A program made the position numbers and the translations under genes. From positions 30,358,811-30,422,810 of the forward strand of contig OY282605.1 of assembly GCA_958298945.1 (NCBI GenBank): a stretch of DNA of 64,000 nt. Direction: 5' to 3'. The notes under the pieces are model-generated. The model was given only the letters and a program-made list of their open reading frames with translations, did not search any database and was not told where the DNA came from. The stretch is from Atherix ibis. Its lineage: Eukaryota > Arthropoda > Insecta > Diptera > Athericidae. Shown here piece by piece: positions 1 through 10,690 of this stretch (position 1 is the first letter of the stretch; every line of letters starts with the position of its first letter).

Positions 1-119
1 AATAATGAGGGATAGTTTTTTTTCAGAAACAAAGTGTTATACAATTTGTACTTTTGGAAGTAAAGTTAAATAAAATAAACTTAAAATTTAGTCTTTTGAT
101 AAAAATTTTATTTAATTAT

Positions 120-420
120 ATATTCTGTAAATATTGCCAACATTGATTCTTGTGGGATAAATTTTTGATAACTTTTTTTTGACGGATATTACTTGACGGA
201 TATTAGTTTTTTGATTGCTTTAGAATTTAAAAATTGCCTTTTTGTAAAGTTTTTCTACAAGCAAAAGTCCAACGACCAATTGATCTGACCAAATCTTGAA
301 TTAGGGCCAATATTTGTTATGTTTTGTGGCTTAAAAATCTTTTTAAAATTATTTATAGTCTTTAAGGTTAGGCAACAAAAATGTTCATCATTTGGCTATA
401 GCACTCACAATTGACGGTCA
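120..420 (-). mobile_element. Possible trace of a DD41D (rosa-like) transposase
   Basis: Read on the minus strand, short stretches resemble the end of the DD41D transposases found elsewhere in this window: a Trp-Pro pair, then a lysine-rich segment ending in NIRQVI. Frames change several times and no terminal repeat is visible. This is a weak call based only on resemblance to the better copies, and it could be chance. Confidence 0.25.
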
Positions 421-546
421 ATAATAACTTCAGACCAAAATTCACACCAGACAAGCTATTTTATCTTTCTCAGATAAAATGGCTTTTTTACAGTTACTTA
501 TGGGTTTTCAAAAAACCATAAATTTTTTACCATATTGACCAATCTA

Positions 547-1670
547 TTGGGTTGGCAACTAAGTGATTGCGGATTTTGACAATACGCGTAGATGGTATAA
601 GCACATTTTTTTGTTATGTCAACGTGTTCAAAGCACCTAACCTAAAAATTGTATTGTTAAGTGACTTAGTTATGATTTCATCCAAATTTAAAAATGGAAG
701 GATAAGACGTACATTTTGGACATATTTTATTGTATTATTTCTGAAAATGCAAAAACGCAGGTAGACAAGAAGTTATGTGCCGTATATGGGAATGAATCCT
801 TGAAAGAAAGACAGTGTCAAAATTGGTTTGCTAAATTTCGTTCTGATGATTTTTCACTAAAAAATGCGCAACGATCGTCCAGTTGAAGTTGATGAGACCC
901 ATATCAAGGGTCTCTGATATCGATTCAGAACGTCATAGCACAACACGTGAGATTGCAGAGAAGCTCTATATATCCAACACGTACCTTTAAAAAAAATTAA
1001 AACAGCTTGGCTATATTAAGAAACTCGATTTATGGATTCCTCATCAGCTTAAGGAAATTAATTTGACGCAACGCATTAGCATATGCGATTCGCTTCTGAA
1101 ATGCAACGAAACGGAGCAATTTCTGAAACGACTGATCACTGGTGACGAAAAGTGCATAGTTTAATTGGAAACGATCGTGGGTAAAGCGAGATGAACCACC
1201 TCAGACGACATCAAAAGCTGAGATGCACCAAAAGAAGATTATACTGTCAGTTTGGTGAGATTATAAAGGAACTCTGCACTTCGACCTTTTATCAATGGAG
1301 TTCAAGAAAAGCGGCCAAAATTGGCAAATCGTAAGGGTGTTGTTTTCCAGCATGACAATGCAAAGCCGCACACATTTTTGCTCACTCGTCAAAAATTATT
1401 GGAATTAGATTGGGATGTGTTGTCACATCCACCATACAGTCCTGACCTAGCGCCTTCAGATTACCATTTATTTCGTTCCATGCAGAACTCTTTAAATGGT
1501 AAAATTTTAAATGACGCTGATGATGTAAAATCACATTTAATTCAGTTTTTTACTAGCAAAAGTAATAAGTTTTACGAACACGGATTTATGACACCGTGCC
1601 TGAATTTTAAGTAAAAATTTTGAATTTTTCTTCTTATTTAAAATCCGCAATCACTTAGCTGCGAACCCAA
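547..1670 (+). mobile_element. Mariner element, mellifera-like, with both terminal repeats and a broken transposase
   Basis: The ends form ~30-bp terminal inverted repeats: the left starts TTGGGTTGGCAACTAAGTGA and the right end reads the same inward with two changes. A TA precedes the left end; the right flank has decayed to GA. The 1124-bp length is somewhat short for a mariner. Transposase pieces occur in order: a helix-turn-helix region around 690-1000, the first catalytic Asp in LITGDEK near 1143, then an open 97-codon segment at 1321-1614. That segment has the second Asp (QHDNAKPHT) and third Asp (PDLAPSDYHLF) exactly 34 residues apart, which defines DD34D mariners. Frameshifts, stops and a deletion before 1321 make it non-functional. 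The terminal-repeat sequence suggests the mellifera subfamily; that assignment is from memory of the family. Confidence 0.9.
1321..1614 (+). pseudogene. C-terminal half of mariner transposase (fossil)
   Basis: This is the only long open piece of the transposase in the 547-1670 mariner, 97 codons with a normal stop. It holds two of the three catalytic aspartates (in HDNAKPH and APSDYHLF, spacing 34) and the usual C-terminal motif FYEHGFM. In a working element this part of the RNase H-like fold would cut and rejoin DNA at TA sites. The N-terminal DNA-binding half is separated by stops and frameshifts upstream, so no active protein is expected. The open length is probably residual rather than selected. 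Confidence 0.75.
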
Positions 1671-1934
1671 GAAGAAGAAATGAGCATTATTCATTTTCTA
1701 GTGTTCCAGCACTTTTTCTATATTTTATAAAATAAAAAAATATATAATAAAAAATGGCAATTTTAATTATAAAGAAATATAAAATTAAATGATAAATACT
1801 AAAAACAGTTTGAAAATGATAGATCTATGCTTTCCAAACTTTAAAATAAATTATTCTTTATAAAAAATTCCTCAAAACAAAAATTCTGTATTACGAATTC
1901 AATAATAAGAAAAATACCAATTTTAACTAGCATT
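1671..1934. other. AT-rich spacer, nothing recognised
   Basis: Short AT-rich stretch between the mariner right end and the Jockey relic. No gene, repeat or signal is seen. Confidence 0.6.
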
Positions 1935-2479
1935 CTAGACGGTAACGATTGGATTCGGAAGGAATTGAACCCCAAAGTTTAAGTCCGTACGTCCAGATTG
2001 GTTTCAGTCACAATTTGCTATCGATTGTTAGCAGCTGCTTGTATGTGCGTTCCTTATTAATCGTTTGTCCTACATAACGTATTTCATTATTTGATGGAAT
2101 AATATTGCCGTGATGGTATTGGGCGAAGAGTGAAAGTAACATGAACGCATTTTTGTTCGTTAACTTTCACTTTGTAATTTTTGAGCCAGTTTTGAAGGTA
2201 GTTAATATGCATACGTAGGATAGTGGATGCTATAATAAGATTTTGGTGATGAGCTAGGATGGCATTATCATAAACATATGCTGCTATTAGATTTTTATTA
2301 CTGGTTGAAATATCATGGGTGTAAATTTTATACAATATAGAATCAAGACTACCACGCTGAGGATCACCTACTCCAATTTTAGAGATATAGAATTTAGTTA
2401 TAAGGAAGTATGGGGTAGAAAGAATTGCCTTAAGCTTACGAAAATCCACGAATGCAATACTCGTTCAAATACCGGTACA
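1935..2479 (-). mobile_element. Jockey-like LINE relic, reverse transcriptase domain
   Basis: On the minus strand an open stretch (2449-2087) carries reverse-transcriptase landmarks: GVGDPQRGSLDSILYKIYTH matches the block before the catalytic box (usually GVPQGSVLGP), and YVYDNAILA is a decayed YADDTAILA catalytic box, with one Asp left. It is followed by QNWLKNYKVKVNEQK and HVTFTLRP, typical of Jockey-clade thumbs. Reading on below 2087 gives LKPIWTYGLKLWGSIPSES, the conserved segment near the end of these ORF2 proteins. The 5' part of the ORF is absent and the box is mutated, so the copy is dead. Similarity stops at about 2479, just where a mariner begins, so the mariner may have inserted into it. 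Confidence 0.85.
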
Positions 2480-2481
2480 TA

Positions 2482-3380
2482 CGAGGTCTGTTCAAAAAGT
2501 ATTTTGAATTTCCGTGGGTTACGTATATTCGATTTTCGATTTTTTGTGGTGTTATGTTGGTATTCATGTGTCTCAATTATGCAGACAAGTTCGGCCATTT
2601 TGAATGTTCAGTTAAATTTTGACAACTGCGTTGCTTGTGCTTGTTTTGGTTCGTCTTCGATTTTTGCTCAATTTCGACCAAAAACAATATCGCATTAATA
2701 TTGCTAAGGAGCTGTTGGACTCTGTCAGCGATGACCCAAATTTACTCCAGAGGATTATAACTAGTGACGAATCATTGGTTTATGGTTATGACATGGAAAC
2801 CAAAACTCAACCATCCCAATGGAAGCTATCGCACGAGCGAAGACCGAAAAAAGCGCCAAATTCGGTCGAATGTGAAAGTTTTTCTTACAGTTTTCTTCGA
2901 TTGCAGGGGCGTGGTGCATTATGAGTTCTTGCCACAGGGTATAACGGTCAATAAGGAATATTACCTGCAAGTTATGCACAAGTTGCGGGAAGCATTCCGC
3001 CAGAAATGCCCAGATTTGTGGAAGAACAAAAATAGGCTTTTGCCATTTTTGGCCAAAAACAACTTACTAATAATGCCGCAACCACCATATTTCCCAGATC
3101 TGGCCCCCTGTAATTCTTTCTTGTTTCCAAAACTGAAGAGCCCCATAAAAAGACGACGCTACACTACGATTGAGGAGATAAAGACGGCATCAAAGGAGGA
3201 GCTGAACAACATCACAAAAAATGATTTTTGAAGTGCTTCGAGGATTGAAAAAAACGTTGGCATAAGTGTATAATATCTAGTGGGGATTATTTTGAAGGGG
3301 GAAAAATAGATATTCATGAATAAATAAATAATTTTTGAAAAAAACACAAAATTCGCGATACTTTTTTTGAACAGACCTCG
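2482..3380 (+). mobile_element. Internally deleted mariner with intact ends and TA duplication
   Basis: The left end CGAGGTCTGTTCAAAAAGTA (2482) and the inverted right end (ending 3380) match well, and both sides keep the TA target duplication (2480-2481, 3381-3382). The 899-bp length is about 400 bp below a full mariner. The 5' leader jumps near 2680 into mid-transposase sequence, removing the DNA-binding domains. The first catalytic region remains (IITSDESLVYGYD). The stretch that should carry the second Asp is deleted in frame (LLP joins FLAKNN), and the third position is Asn (PDLAPCNSFLF). The C-terminus (EIKTASKEELNNI, then CFED, WKK after a frame change) is recognisable. It is a non-autonomous, catalytically dead copy. 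Confidence 0.9.
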
Positions 3381-3382
3381 TA

Positions 3383-4360
3383 TGTGTTAAATTCCTTCTA
3401 TCTACAATAATTTATCGATAATAAAAAAACCTGTCTATAAATTAAAAAGAAAAGTTTTTCTTTCAAATTTTAATTCACCCACACCCGCAAAAAAAAGGAA
3501 AATTGCAATTTCTATTCCAGAGATTTTCTAAAGAAATTGTTCGCATATTTTCGAAAGAAAAAAAAAATTGAAGTTCAAATATTGTCAAATTTTCAACATT
3601 TTTCAATGTTTTTTGTCCATATTTTATATTTACAAAAATAAAGTTTTTCCACTCTAAACTTATATAACACAAAAAAAAACAAAAAAAAACAGAAGTGCAA
3701 TAATTCAAATTCATAATCCGTTTCAATGTTCACTTTTGAGTAAGATTTATGTATTATTTCTGGAAAAATAACATTTCCATTGAGAAATATGAGGCCTCTT
3801 TTAACCATTCATTATTATTATTTCTTTTGGGATATTTTTACGTTCATACTTTATAGGTGGTATTAATAGGAAAGTGGAATAGAAAGCCGAAAGAGTACAC
3901 AGTGCACATGATAAGTGATTCTATCTAAAACGATGAAGATTACCGACTCTGAAAGTGAACATGGCAAAGTATATGAATTATTGCTCAACTTCACGTTTAT
4001 TTCATTTAGTTTCGAAATTTTCCATTTAGTACAATCGTTTGGCTACTATTTCAACATAGAATTATGTGTGCTCGTACATTTTTGTGTGGTCAATAGTTTA
4101 ATAGAATTTTCACGATTTTTTCAAAATTCATTTATATTAATTAAAATTATGCTATAAATTCATATGAAAAAATCGATAAATACATATGGTATTCTTGTTT
4201 TATTTATTTGAAAAAATTATTTAATTTTTCAAGTCTAATTAACAAATTTTAATTGTTTAGATATTCTCAAAAAAGCCATTTTAAGTAGCTTTTTTGAAAA
4301 AAAAAATAAAAACTTGCTATATTCTTAAAGTATTCTTATTAGTTTCGATAAAAGGTCTCT
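3383..4360. other. AT-rich DNA without recognised genes
   Basis: Low-complexity A/T runs, including two A9 runs near 3668-3690. Small ORFs around 3475-3808 and 3915-4157 have no recognisable domain and amino-acid composition expected of random AT-rich DNA. Confidence 0.6.
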
Positions 4361-5880
4361 GATAGAAAAGCTTTCCATGACCATAAGGACATTTGGCCAC
4401 TTCATGTTACAAGTGGATTAGTATTGCCAGCTTCACTACGGAAACTAATAGATGATTGGAGGGAAAACTCAGACATTATAAACTTTTAACAAGCAAAAAA
4501 ATATTTGGAAAAGGGTGAGTTTAGGAGTTTTATAATAGAAGGAGTCGTAGTCAGACAAAAAATTTGTGTTAAGGAAGAAATTCTAAGTTAAGTGAATGGT
4601 GGATTGTATGCCACAGAAATACCATGAAAAGTTAGAAAATTGGAAAAAAAATGCTAAAATTTTTTCATCTACGAAAATGTTTGGAGAAAAAATTTATTTT
4701 TATGAAAAATTGTTTTTCACCCCATTTTGACCCACATAAATGAAAAATAGTATTTTTTTATACTATAAAATTAAGCAAATTAAATTTTCTTTTTTTAAAG
4801 AAAATATTTACTCTAAGAAGAGAAGGAACAGTCAAAAAACACGTGACGTAAGAAATTATTTCTGAATTCAGGACATTTTTTTTTTTGCAAATTTGTAGAA
4901 ATGTAAATTTTAGGGGATCTGCAGAATAAAATGTTAGATTGAGACCACTATTTATGCAGATTTATTTAAATGCTAAATTTTTATATTAAAGAAAAAATTA
5001 TAATTTATTGAGCAATTTTGAGCAGCTAATCCTTATTTATAAGTTTTGAAAAACCATAACTTTTTATAAATTTTTTTTAAGGACCGACAAAAAATTCTGT
5101 AATTCTTTGCACAGTTTTGAGCAGCGGATCATTATTTGTAATACAAAAAATTTGCTAAAACTGATCCTTTTACTATAATGAAAAATAAAATTTTTATTTT
5201 ATATGTAATTTTGAGCAAGCTAATCGTTTTTTATAGAAAAAAATTAGTAACTTCATTTTAGATCAATTTTGTGCAGGTGATCCTTTTGTTTAGTTCAAAA
5301 AAAATTCAATTTTTCTGACCAATTTTGAGCGGATTAATCCTTTTTTAATTATTAAAAAAAGCTCTAACTTTGTTCAATTTTCGACCAGCCGATCGTTTTC
5401 TATGTGTGAAAAATTCTATAAATCTTTTGTGCAATTTTGATTAGCTGATCCTTTTTTATAATCAAAAAAAATCTTTATGACCGTTTTGTGGAACTTTTGA
5501 GGAAGCTGAGTATTTTTTTATAGTTAATTGTTGGTATTTTTTCTTGTTGAATAATTGTAAATGTGAAAAGACGCAATTTTTAACATTTGATCCTTTTTAT
5601 AGAATTTTTTGGACAATTTTAAGCAACTGATACTTTTTAGTAATTACACAAATTGAAGTCTCAACTAATGTCCTAATTGCCCACAGTTCACCATAAAAAG
5701 AGGAACTTCTATTTGGTAAAATTCCACACTTGATTTTGCGATGTTCGCCGCTAACAAACTGGATAGCAACAAAGTAGGTTGTGTGGTCATCGACAGGCTA
5801 GAGTCTAAGGGAAATACCGAATAGTAGGGGAAGTCTCTTATAGATGGATATTGATATTTTCCGTCCATTTTTGTGCTGGC
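4360..5880 (-). mobile_element. I/R1-like LINE relic with RNase H, interrupted
   Basis: Two pieces match, base by base, parts of the better copy at 26141-26818. Bases ~5650-5860 read on the minus strand as the start of an RNase H domain (VDDHTTYFVAIQF, then FYGELWAIRT with the conserved Glu). Bases ~4363-4560 match the downstream part of the element. The pieces lie about 1.1 kb apart here but only about 365 bp apart in the other copy. The extra DNA is mostly the ~57-bp tandem array at 5010-5645. Many stops; no active protein. Confidence 0.7.
5010..5645. repeat. Degenerate tandem array, period about 57 bp
   Basis: A core close to CAATTTTGAGCAGCTGATCC followed by T-runs and TATA recurs at about 5011, 5110, 5205, 5263, 5319, 5375, 5432, 5491, 5573 and 5614. 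Spacing is 56-59 bp through the middle; the outer units are spaced irregularly (41-99 bp). Between cores lies an A-rich segment. Units differ by many substitutions, so the array is old. It sits inside the RNase H LINE relic. I do not recognise it as a known satellite. Confidence 0.75.
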
Positions 5881-6260
5881 AGTAGAAAAAACTTGTTTTT
5901 AAAATATTGTGCTTGGAAAAATTTGGGAAACAAAAGGTATTATACAGGTACATAAAAATCAAGCAGGAATTATAGATTTCCCCAGCATTTCTAACGTATA
6001 AAGGCTATTTTTGTGGATCTATGGTATGTTCAGTCTTGGTTTGGAAGGCTTTTTTTGTGGATATTAGTCTCTATTCCTGTAGACAAGCAGGCACGATTGT
6101 ATATTTTTTGCTGCTCCTGGTATTGACCCCAGAAGTAATTTAATTAATGTGAAAGAGTTTATCTCGCACAATTAGATTCAGTGACCAATACGAAAAGGTT
6201 GTCGACGTAGAGGAAGTGTATCGCTTGCGCGAGTGATATGGCTTGGGAATAGATAGAGGT
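5881..6260 (-). mobile_element. Probable upstream continuation of the RNase H LINE relic
   Basis: This stretch is less AT-rich than its surroundings. On the minus strand it has fragments such as IKLLLGSIPGAAKNIQS, which could correspond to the linker between reverse transcriptase and RNase H (the LEVLLGIPPL-type region of I/R1-like LINEs). Its position directly upstream of the RNase H piece supports this. The similarity is weak and frames are broken. Confidence 0.35.
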
Positions 6261-7789
6261 ATTAAAAAACTTTAATATCTATATCTTTTTTCCGAAAAAT
6301 AACCGTTTGCCCTTATAGTTAAGGTTTTACCTGTTAGGTAGGATCGCAGCAGATATAAAGTAGCTGAGTCGACTCTCGACGCAGACAGGAGAATAAAAGT
6401 ACCTTTTGCCCCGAATTTAACGGAAATTACGTGAATAATTATTATTAAAATAAATTTTCGATATATAACAATAATTGGAGTTTATGATTTTAATTGTGAA
6501 TGAAAAAAAAATTAAATTGTATAAAATTCTACGAGAAAATGCCAAATTTCTGCTCAAATTCTTGCTAAGTTTATTATGCCGTTCAGTTTGTATTGTCAAA
6601 TCACTGCCACTAGGCGGAAAAATAAAAATTTCAGAATTTACACCTAATCACGACCATATAAATCTGTGTTTCCAAATTAAACTGCGTGCAGAATTTCGCG
6701 CTTCCAATCAAGGCTGCTCAAGTATTCTAGCAGCACACATGCGAGCAGTGCACTTTTCTTGATGCGGTAACGTGCAAGTTCACGTACGTGTACGCAGGGA
6801 CAGTGCTGCCATTCGTTAAGCGCTAGCGTGCAACTTCACGTACGAACATTCACGGAGCCACAGATTCATTTGACGTACGACAAAAATAATAATTTTTTTA
6901 TGAAAAAACAATATAAGTTTTTTAAGAATTTTTTTAGTAAAAACTAATAAAAATCACTAAAACATTTGACAACATTTTGATTTTTATTAAAAATATCACT
7001 TTTCGCCTATGGTTCTGATTAACTTTAGTGTAAATATTGCCCAAATTGGAAAGAGAAAAGTTTTTATTTGTAAAAAAAACACAGTTTTGGTATTTTAGAA
7101 AATTCGTAATAAAAATTATTGATTGTGAAAATATATACAATAAATCAATAAAAATTTGCATGAATTCATTGCAATTGGATTGATTTTTATTAAAAATTGC
7201 AGATTTTTCCGGAATAGTTTTAAATATTTCTACTTTTTAAAAATAGGATAAAAAAAATGTGTTTTTTAAACTAAAAAATCAAATATGTCATTTTATCATA
7301 TTTACTATAAAAAAAAATGATAGCAGAAAACTAAATTTGTATTAACCAGAAGAGGTAGTTGAAAATTTTTTATTGAAAATGTATTTTTGTTTATTGAAAC
7401 GATTAATTTTAATAAATAAAAATTGCATTGAAATATATAAAAAAAGGAATATAATTCAAAAATAAATATTGTTAAAAAATATTACTTCATAAAAAATAAA
7501 TAAAACTATTTAAAGAAATTGTCAGGCAGTCAAATTTGATTCTATTTAAAAGATATTTTATTGAAGAAATTTTAGTTTATCTAAAGAAAATAAATTTCCT
7601 TTCCATAAAGTTTAAAAAAATATTCTTTTATTATTAATCCTGTAGAAAAGATTATTAATTTACCAAATTGTCTCGATCGCACTTTACTATAAAGTACCTT
7701 CTAGCATATGGATTAAAAGTTCTTACATATAAAAAAAATTTTGAAATATGTTTTTTTTTTGTGTTTTCATATTTGTAACAAGCAGAATT
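6261..7789. other. AT-rich DNA, one short duplication inside
   Basis: No gene recognised. The ORF at 6475-6762 has no identifiable domain. The only structure is the 56-bp duplication at 6768-6863, reported separately; the rest is A/T-rich and low in complexity. Confidence 0.6.
6768..6863. repeat. Two-copy direct repeat (56 bp apart) with CACGTACGTG palindrome
   Basis: TAACGTGCAAGTTCACGTACG at 6768 recurs as TAGCGTGCAACTTCACGTACG at 6824, each followed by a similar CACGGAG/GCAGGGA-CAG tail. The first copy contains the 10-bp perfect palindrome CACGTACGTG (6781-6790). The stretch is notably GC-richer than its flanks. Confidence 0.7.
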
Positions 7790-8515
7790 TATGATGAGAC
7801 ACTTCAATAACAGGAGAGGAATATATAAGAGTAAACACCCATTGGCGGTTCAAGTGTTTGTGGGGAAAGTAACAAGGGAGAGATTTCAAACAAGAGATAA
7901 TTGGCAATGAAACTTTTTATAACGAGAAGCACATAAGTTATGAACAAAGGGAACATTAAGATCATAATAAATAGCCTTGTTACGACCATAGAATGAGACA
8001 TTAATGATTTTTCGAAGGATTTTATATTAAAGTTATTGGATTAAAGAGGAATTAGAACGCTTTGTAGAACAACGGAATTAAATTCCTTTTAATTCTGGTA
8101 TTCTACTAAGCTTTTTATAACGATAAGCACATAAGTTATGAACAAAGGAAAAATTTAGGTCACGATAAAAGCATCAACGATTTTTTGGAGGATTGAAAGA
8201 ATTTTAAAGGTATTTGATTCAAGAGGAATTAGAATTCCAGAATTAAATTCCGTATATGATCTATTGTGTAGTAGTTTTAGTAGTAGTCCAGTTCCAGGTA
8301 GCGTACTTAATCTTTTGATGAATTAATGTTACCATGAAGGTATATAGGAATGGGTGGATCATGCAGAGGGTAAAGGTAATATGAACCATCACCTTACACT
8401 GCTCATTTACTATTAAAGTTTTGGAAATAGCTGGAATACCCAAGGTATAAATATTGTATAGAAGTGGACCAAGGATACTGACTTGAGGGACACCATCTGT
8501 GATAGGGTATATATA
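7790..8515 (-). mobile_element. Jockey-like LINE relic, C-terminal part, with an internal duplication
   Basis: On the minus strand 8515-8440 gives YPITDGVPQVSILGPLLYNI, a clear reverse-transcriptase block. The catalytic box that should follow is missing; the sequence jumps to VHITFTL. Further down, ILRKIINVSFY and VPFVHNLCASRYKKFH match the conserved end of Jockey-type ORF2. This C-terminal part is present twice: the stretch starting CTTTTTATAACGA at 7913 recurs at 8111, 198 bp (66 codons) apart. The upstream part of the LINE lies beyond the DD41D element inserted at 8516 and resumes near 9374. Confidence 0.8.
7905..8255 (-). repeat. 198-bp tandem duplication within a Jockey relic
   Basis: Bases ~7905-8090 and ~8105-8255 are homologous: both begin CTTTTTATAACG(A)AAGCACATAAGTTATGAACAAAGG and both end with an AGAGGAATTAGAA...AATTAAATTCC segment. 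The offset of 198 bp is a multiple of three. Divergence of the units shows the duplication is not recent. Confidence 0.8.
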
Positions 8516-9371
8516 GGGTTTTGCAATAAGAGAGATATGATTTCTAAGTGACGTTTCGGCCATTGTAATATATCCTGATCAGTAATGTTTTCAATTTTAT
8601 CATGAAGAGATATACGCCAGAACAACGTTTACAAAATATTCAATTTTATTATCAAAATAATCGTTCTCCAATTGCAACTCTTAACCTTCTCCGATGAGGC
8701 TCACTTTCATCTGAGTGGTGCGGTAAATAAACAAAACTGTCGATTTTGCTGCGAAGAAAATCCACAAATTATTCATGAACACCCATTACACTCACCTAAA
8801 TTGACAGTTTGGGGTGGTTTTTGGTCTGGTGGAATCATCGGTCCGTACTTCTTTCGAAATGAAGCTGGTAACACCGTTACTGTCAATGGAGAGTGGTATA
8901 GATCGATGATAACTAACTTTTTATGGCCGAAATTGGAAGAAGTTGATCTTCACAACATCTGGTTCTAACAAGACGGGGCTACGTGCCACACAGCACGTGC
9001 AACAACCGAATTATTGCGAGAAAAGTTTGGAGATTCGATTATTTCAAGAAATTGTGACATTGAATGGCCTCCAAGAAATTGTGATTTAACACCATTAGAC
9101 TATTTCTTGTGGGGTTATTTAAAGTCATTGGTCTTTAGCAATAAACCATACCCTCTTTAAGCTTTAGAAGTCAATATTGAACCTGCTATTCATGACTTAC
9201 GACTTGATTTAGTGGAAAAAAAGCTCGAAAATTGGGTTCATCGAATTCCTTCCTACAAAAGAAGTCGTGGAGGCCATTTGAATAAAGTTTTATTCAAAAC
9301 TTAATTATATCGATTGTACTTCACATTAAATAAAAAATATTTGAATTTTCTTAACTCCTTTTGGAAAACCC
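8516..9371 (+). mobile_element. DD41D (rosa-like) transposon inserted into the Jockey relic
   Basis: The left end (TA)GGGTTTTGCAATAAGAG and the right end, inverted GGGTTTTCCAAAAGGAG, are matching terminal repeats flanked by TA on both sides. The transposase start is visible at 8602 (KRYTPEQRLQ), then an internal deletion joins it out of frame to FSDEAHF near 8687. The catalytic residues are Asp at 8693, Asp at 8972 (QDGATCHTA) and Asp at 9098 (DLTPLDYFLWGY). The last two are 41 residues apart, the mark of DD41D elements first named rosa in fruit flies. Stops at 8966 and 9158 break the frame. The length of 856 bp fits a loss of roughly 400 bp. Confidence 0.88.
8672..9303 (+). pseudogene. DD41D transposase fragment, two stops in one frame
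   Basis: From 8672 one reading frame runs to about 9303 with only two internal stops (8966, 9158). It covers the three catalytic aspartates and the C-terminus (ALEVNIEPAIHDL, then SRGGHLNKV). VNKQNCRF, TVWGGFW and IIGPYFF are conserved blocks of the family. The N-terminal DNA-binding part is nearly all deleted. A cut-and-paste transposase is the known role of the family; this copy cannot make one. Confidence 0.8.
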
Positions 9372-9373
9372 TA

Positions 9374-9450
9374 TATCAAAATTTTCTGTATTAGTAGCTA
9401 TTTGGAAGTAATATTAGAAGAGATATAATTTTCCTAGAAGGAAGCAAGTT
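9374..9450 (-). mobile_element. Continuation of the split Jockey relic (short)
   Basis: Minus-strand translation just right of the DD41D insertion can be read in frame into KPYIYPITDGVPQ on the other side, as expected if the transposon split one LINE copy. The piece is short and poorly conserved. Confidence 0.4.
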
Positions 9451-10690
9451 CTTGAGTTTTTAAAGCAAAGAAAACCTATTATGCACTTCTGTCATTTAAT
9501 ATGTAGAATAAACATTTACGATACGATTGTTTTTATAAACAAATAATTTTTTTAAAGTATATTTTTGGTTATACAGTATAAAATATAAAAATTTAAATAA
9601 CTGAGCAATATTTTCAAAATTGAAAAATATTTAAAACGAATTCCAATAATAAAATTATTGACAAGAATTTGCAAAAAAAAAAATAACTTGAGGCAAATTT
9701 CAAATTTTCATTTTATAAAAGTGGCAAGTAATATCATAAGTCAAAAGAATATTCAAACTGAAATTAATAATACCAGAAATGACTTAATGTACAGATAATA
9801 AAGTTTCCTCATCTTTTAGAAAGGATCAAATTAGATATGAACACGTCTAGACTACTAATCGAATCTAATACCATTCACGTACTTGGATTTCTTTAGCACA
9901 AACTCTTGATTCATGTCCTTCTTAAGAGATGGAATCATTTATCGTACAAGAAAACAAGTGAATTTTTTACATTACATTTACATTATCCAAAGCAGCGGTA
10001 TTAAGAAAGACATCTTGATCCTTCTTAATTAGTTTATTTCAATTTTTTTCTTCTCTTCTGTCCTTTTTATCCTTTATTTTTCTATTGTTTTTCTAATTCT
10101 CATTTTTATTAGATATCCTTTGATAGACAAACAATAGTAAAATACAGACAAAGAAAAAATACACAATTTAAATGGAATAATAGTAAAAGAAATAATTTTT
10201 GGAAGGAAAATTCCTTTTCATGCTCAATCCAATTTTTGCGTAGGAAATATAACAAATTTTTGGATCAACAATTTAAAACTCGTAACGATAATAAAGAAAG
10301 TGGCCCTTTTTTTCTATATAAAAAAAAAACAAACCCATTTAGAATTACACGGTTGGCTTGAAACCCTAAGGAATTCTGTTTTGTGAATATAAAGAAGCAG
10401 CAGACACAAGAAGATCACCCTCATAAAATAGGTATAGTCAGTCACCTTTGGCTTCATTATTACGTTGTGCTCAAGGAATCAAACGCTTCAGTGAACAGTT
10501 TTGGACACTGTGTTAGTACGTGGACTTAAAGGGGTTGATTTCAGAAGGTTTTTTTGTTTTAGTTGTGTTTTTATAGAATTGGGGAAAAAACCAAAAGAAG
10601 AACTGTTGTTCTCTATTTTGGAATTAATACACTAGCTATGCTCATCCTAATTTTTAGAAATACTATTTTGGTAATAGGCAATAGAAAAAT
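9451..10690. other. AT-rich DNA without recognised genes
   Basis: No ORF, domain or repeat identified. Scattered A/T homopolymers only. Confidence 0.6.

Noticed and set aside
5010..5645. CRISPR array
   Set aside because: Repeats are degenerate, spacers are A/T runs related to each other, no cas genes, and the context is eukaryotic.
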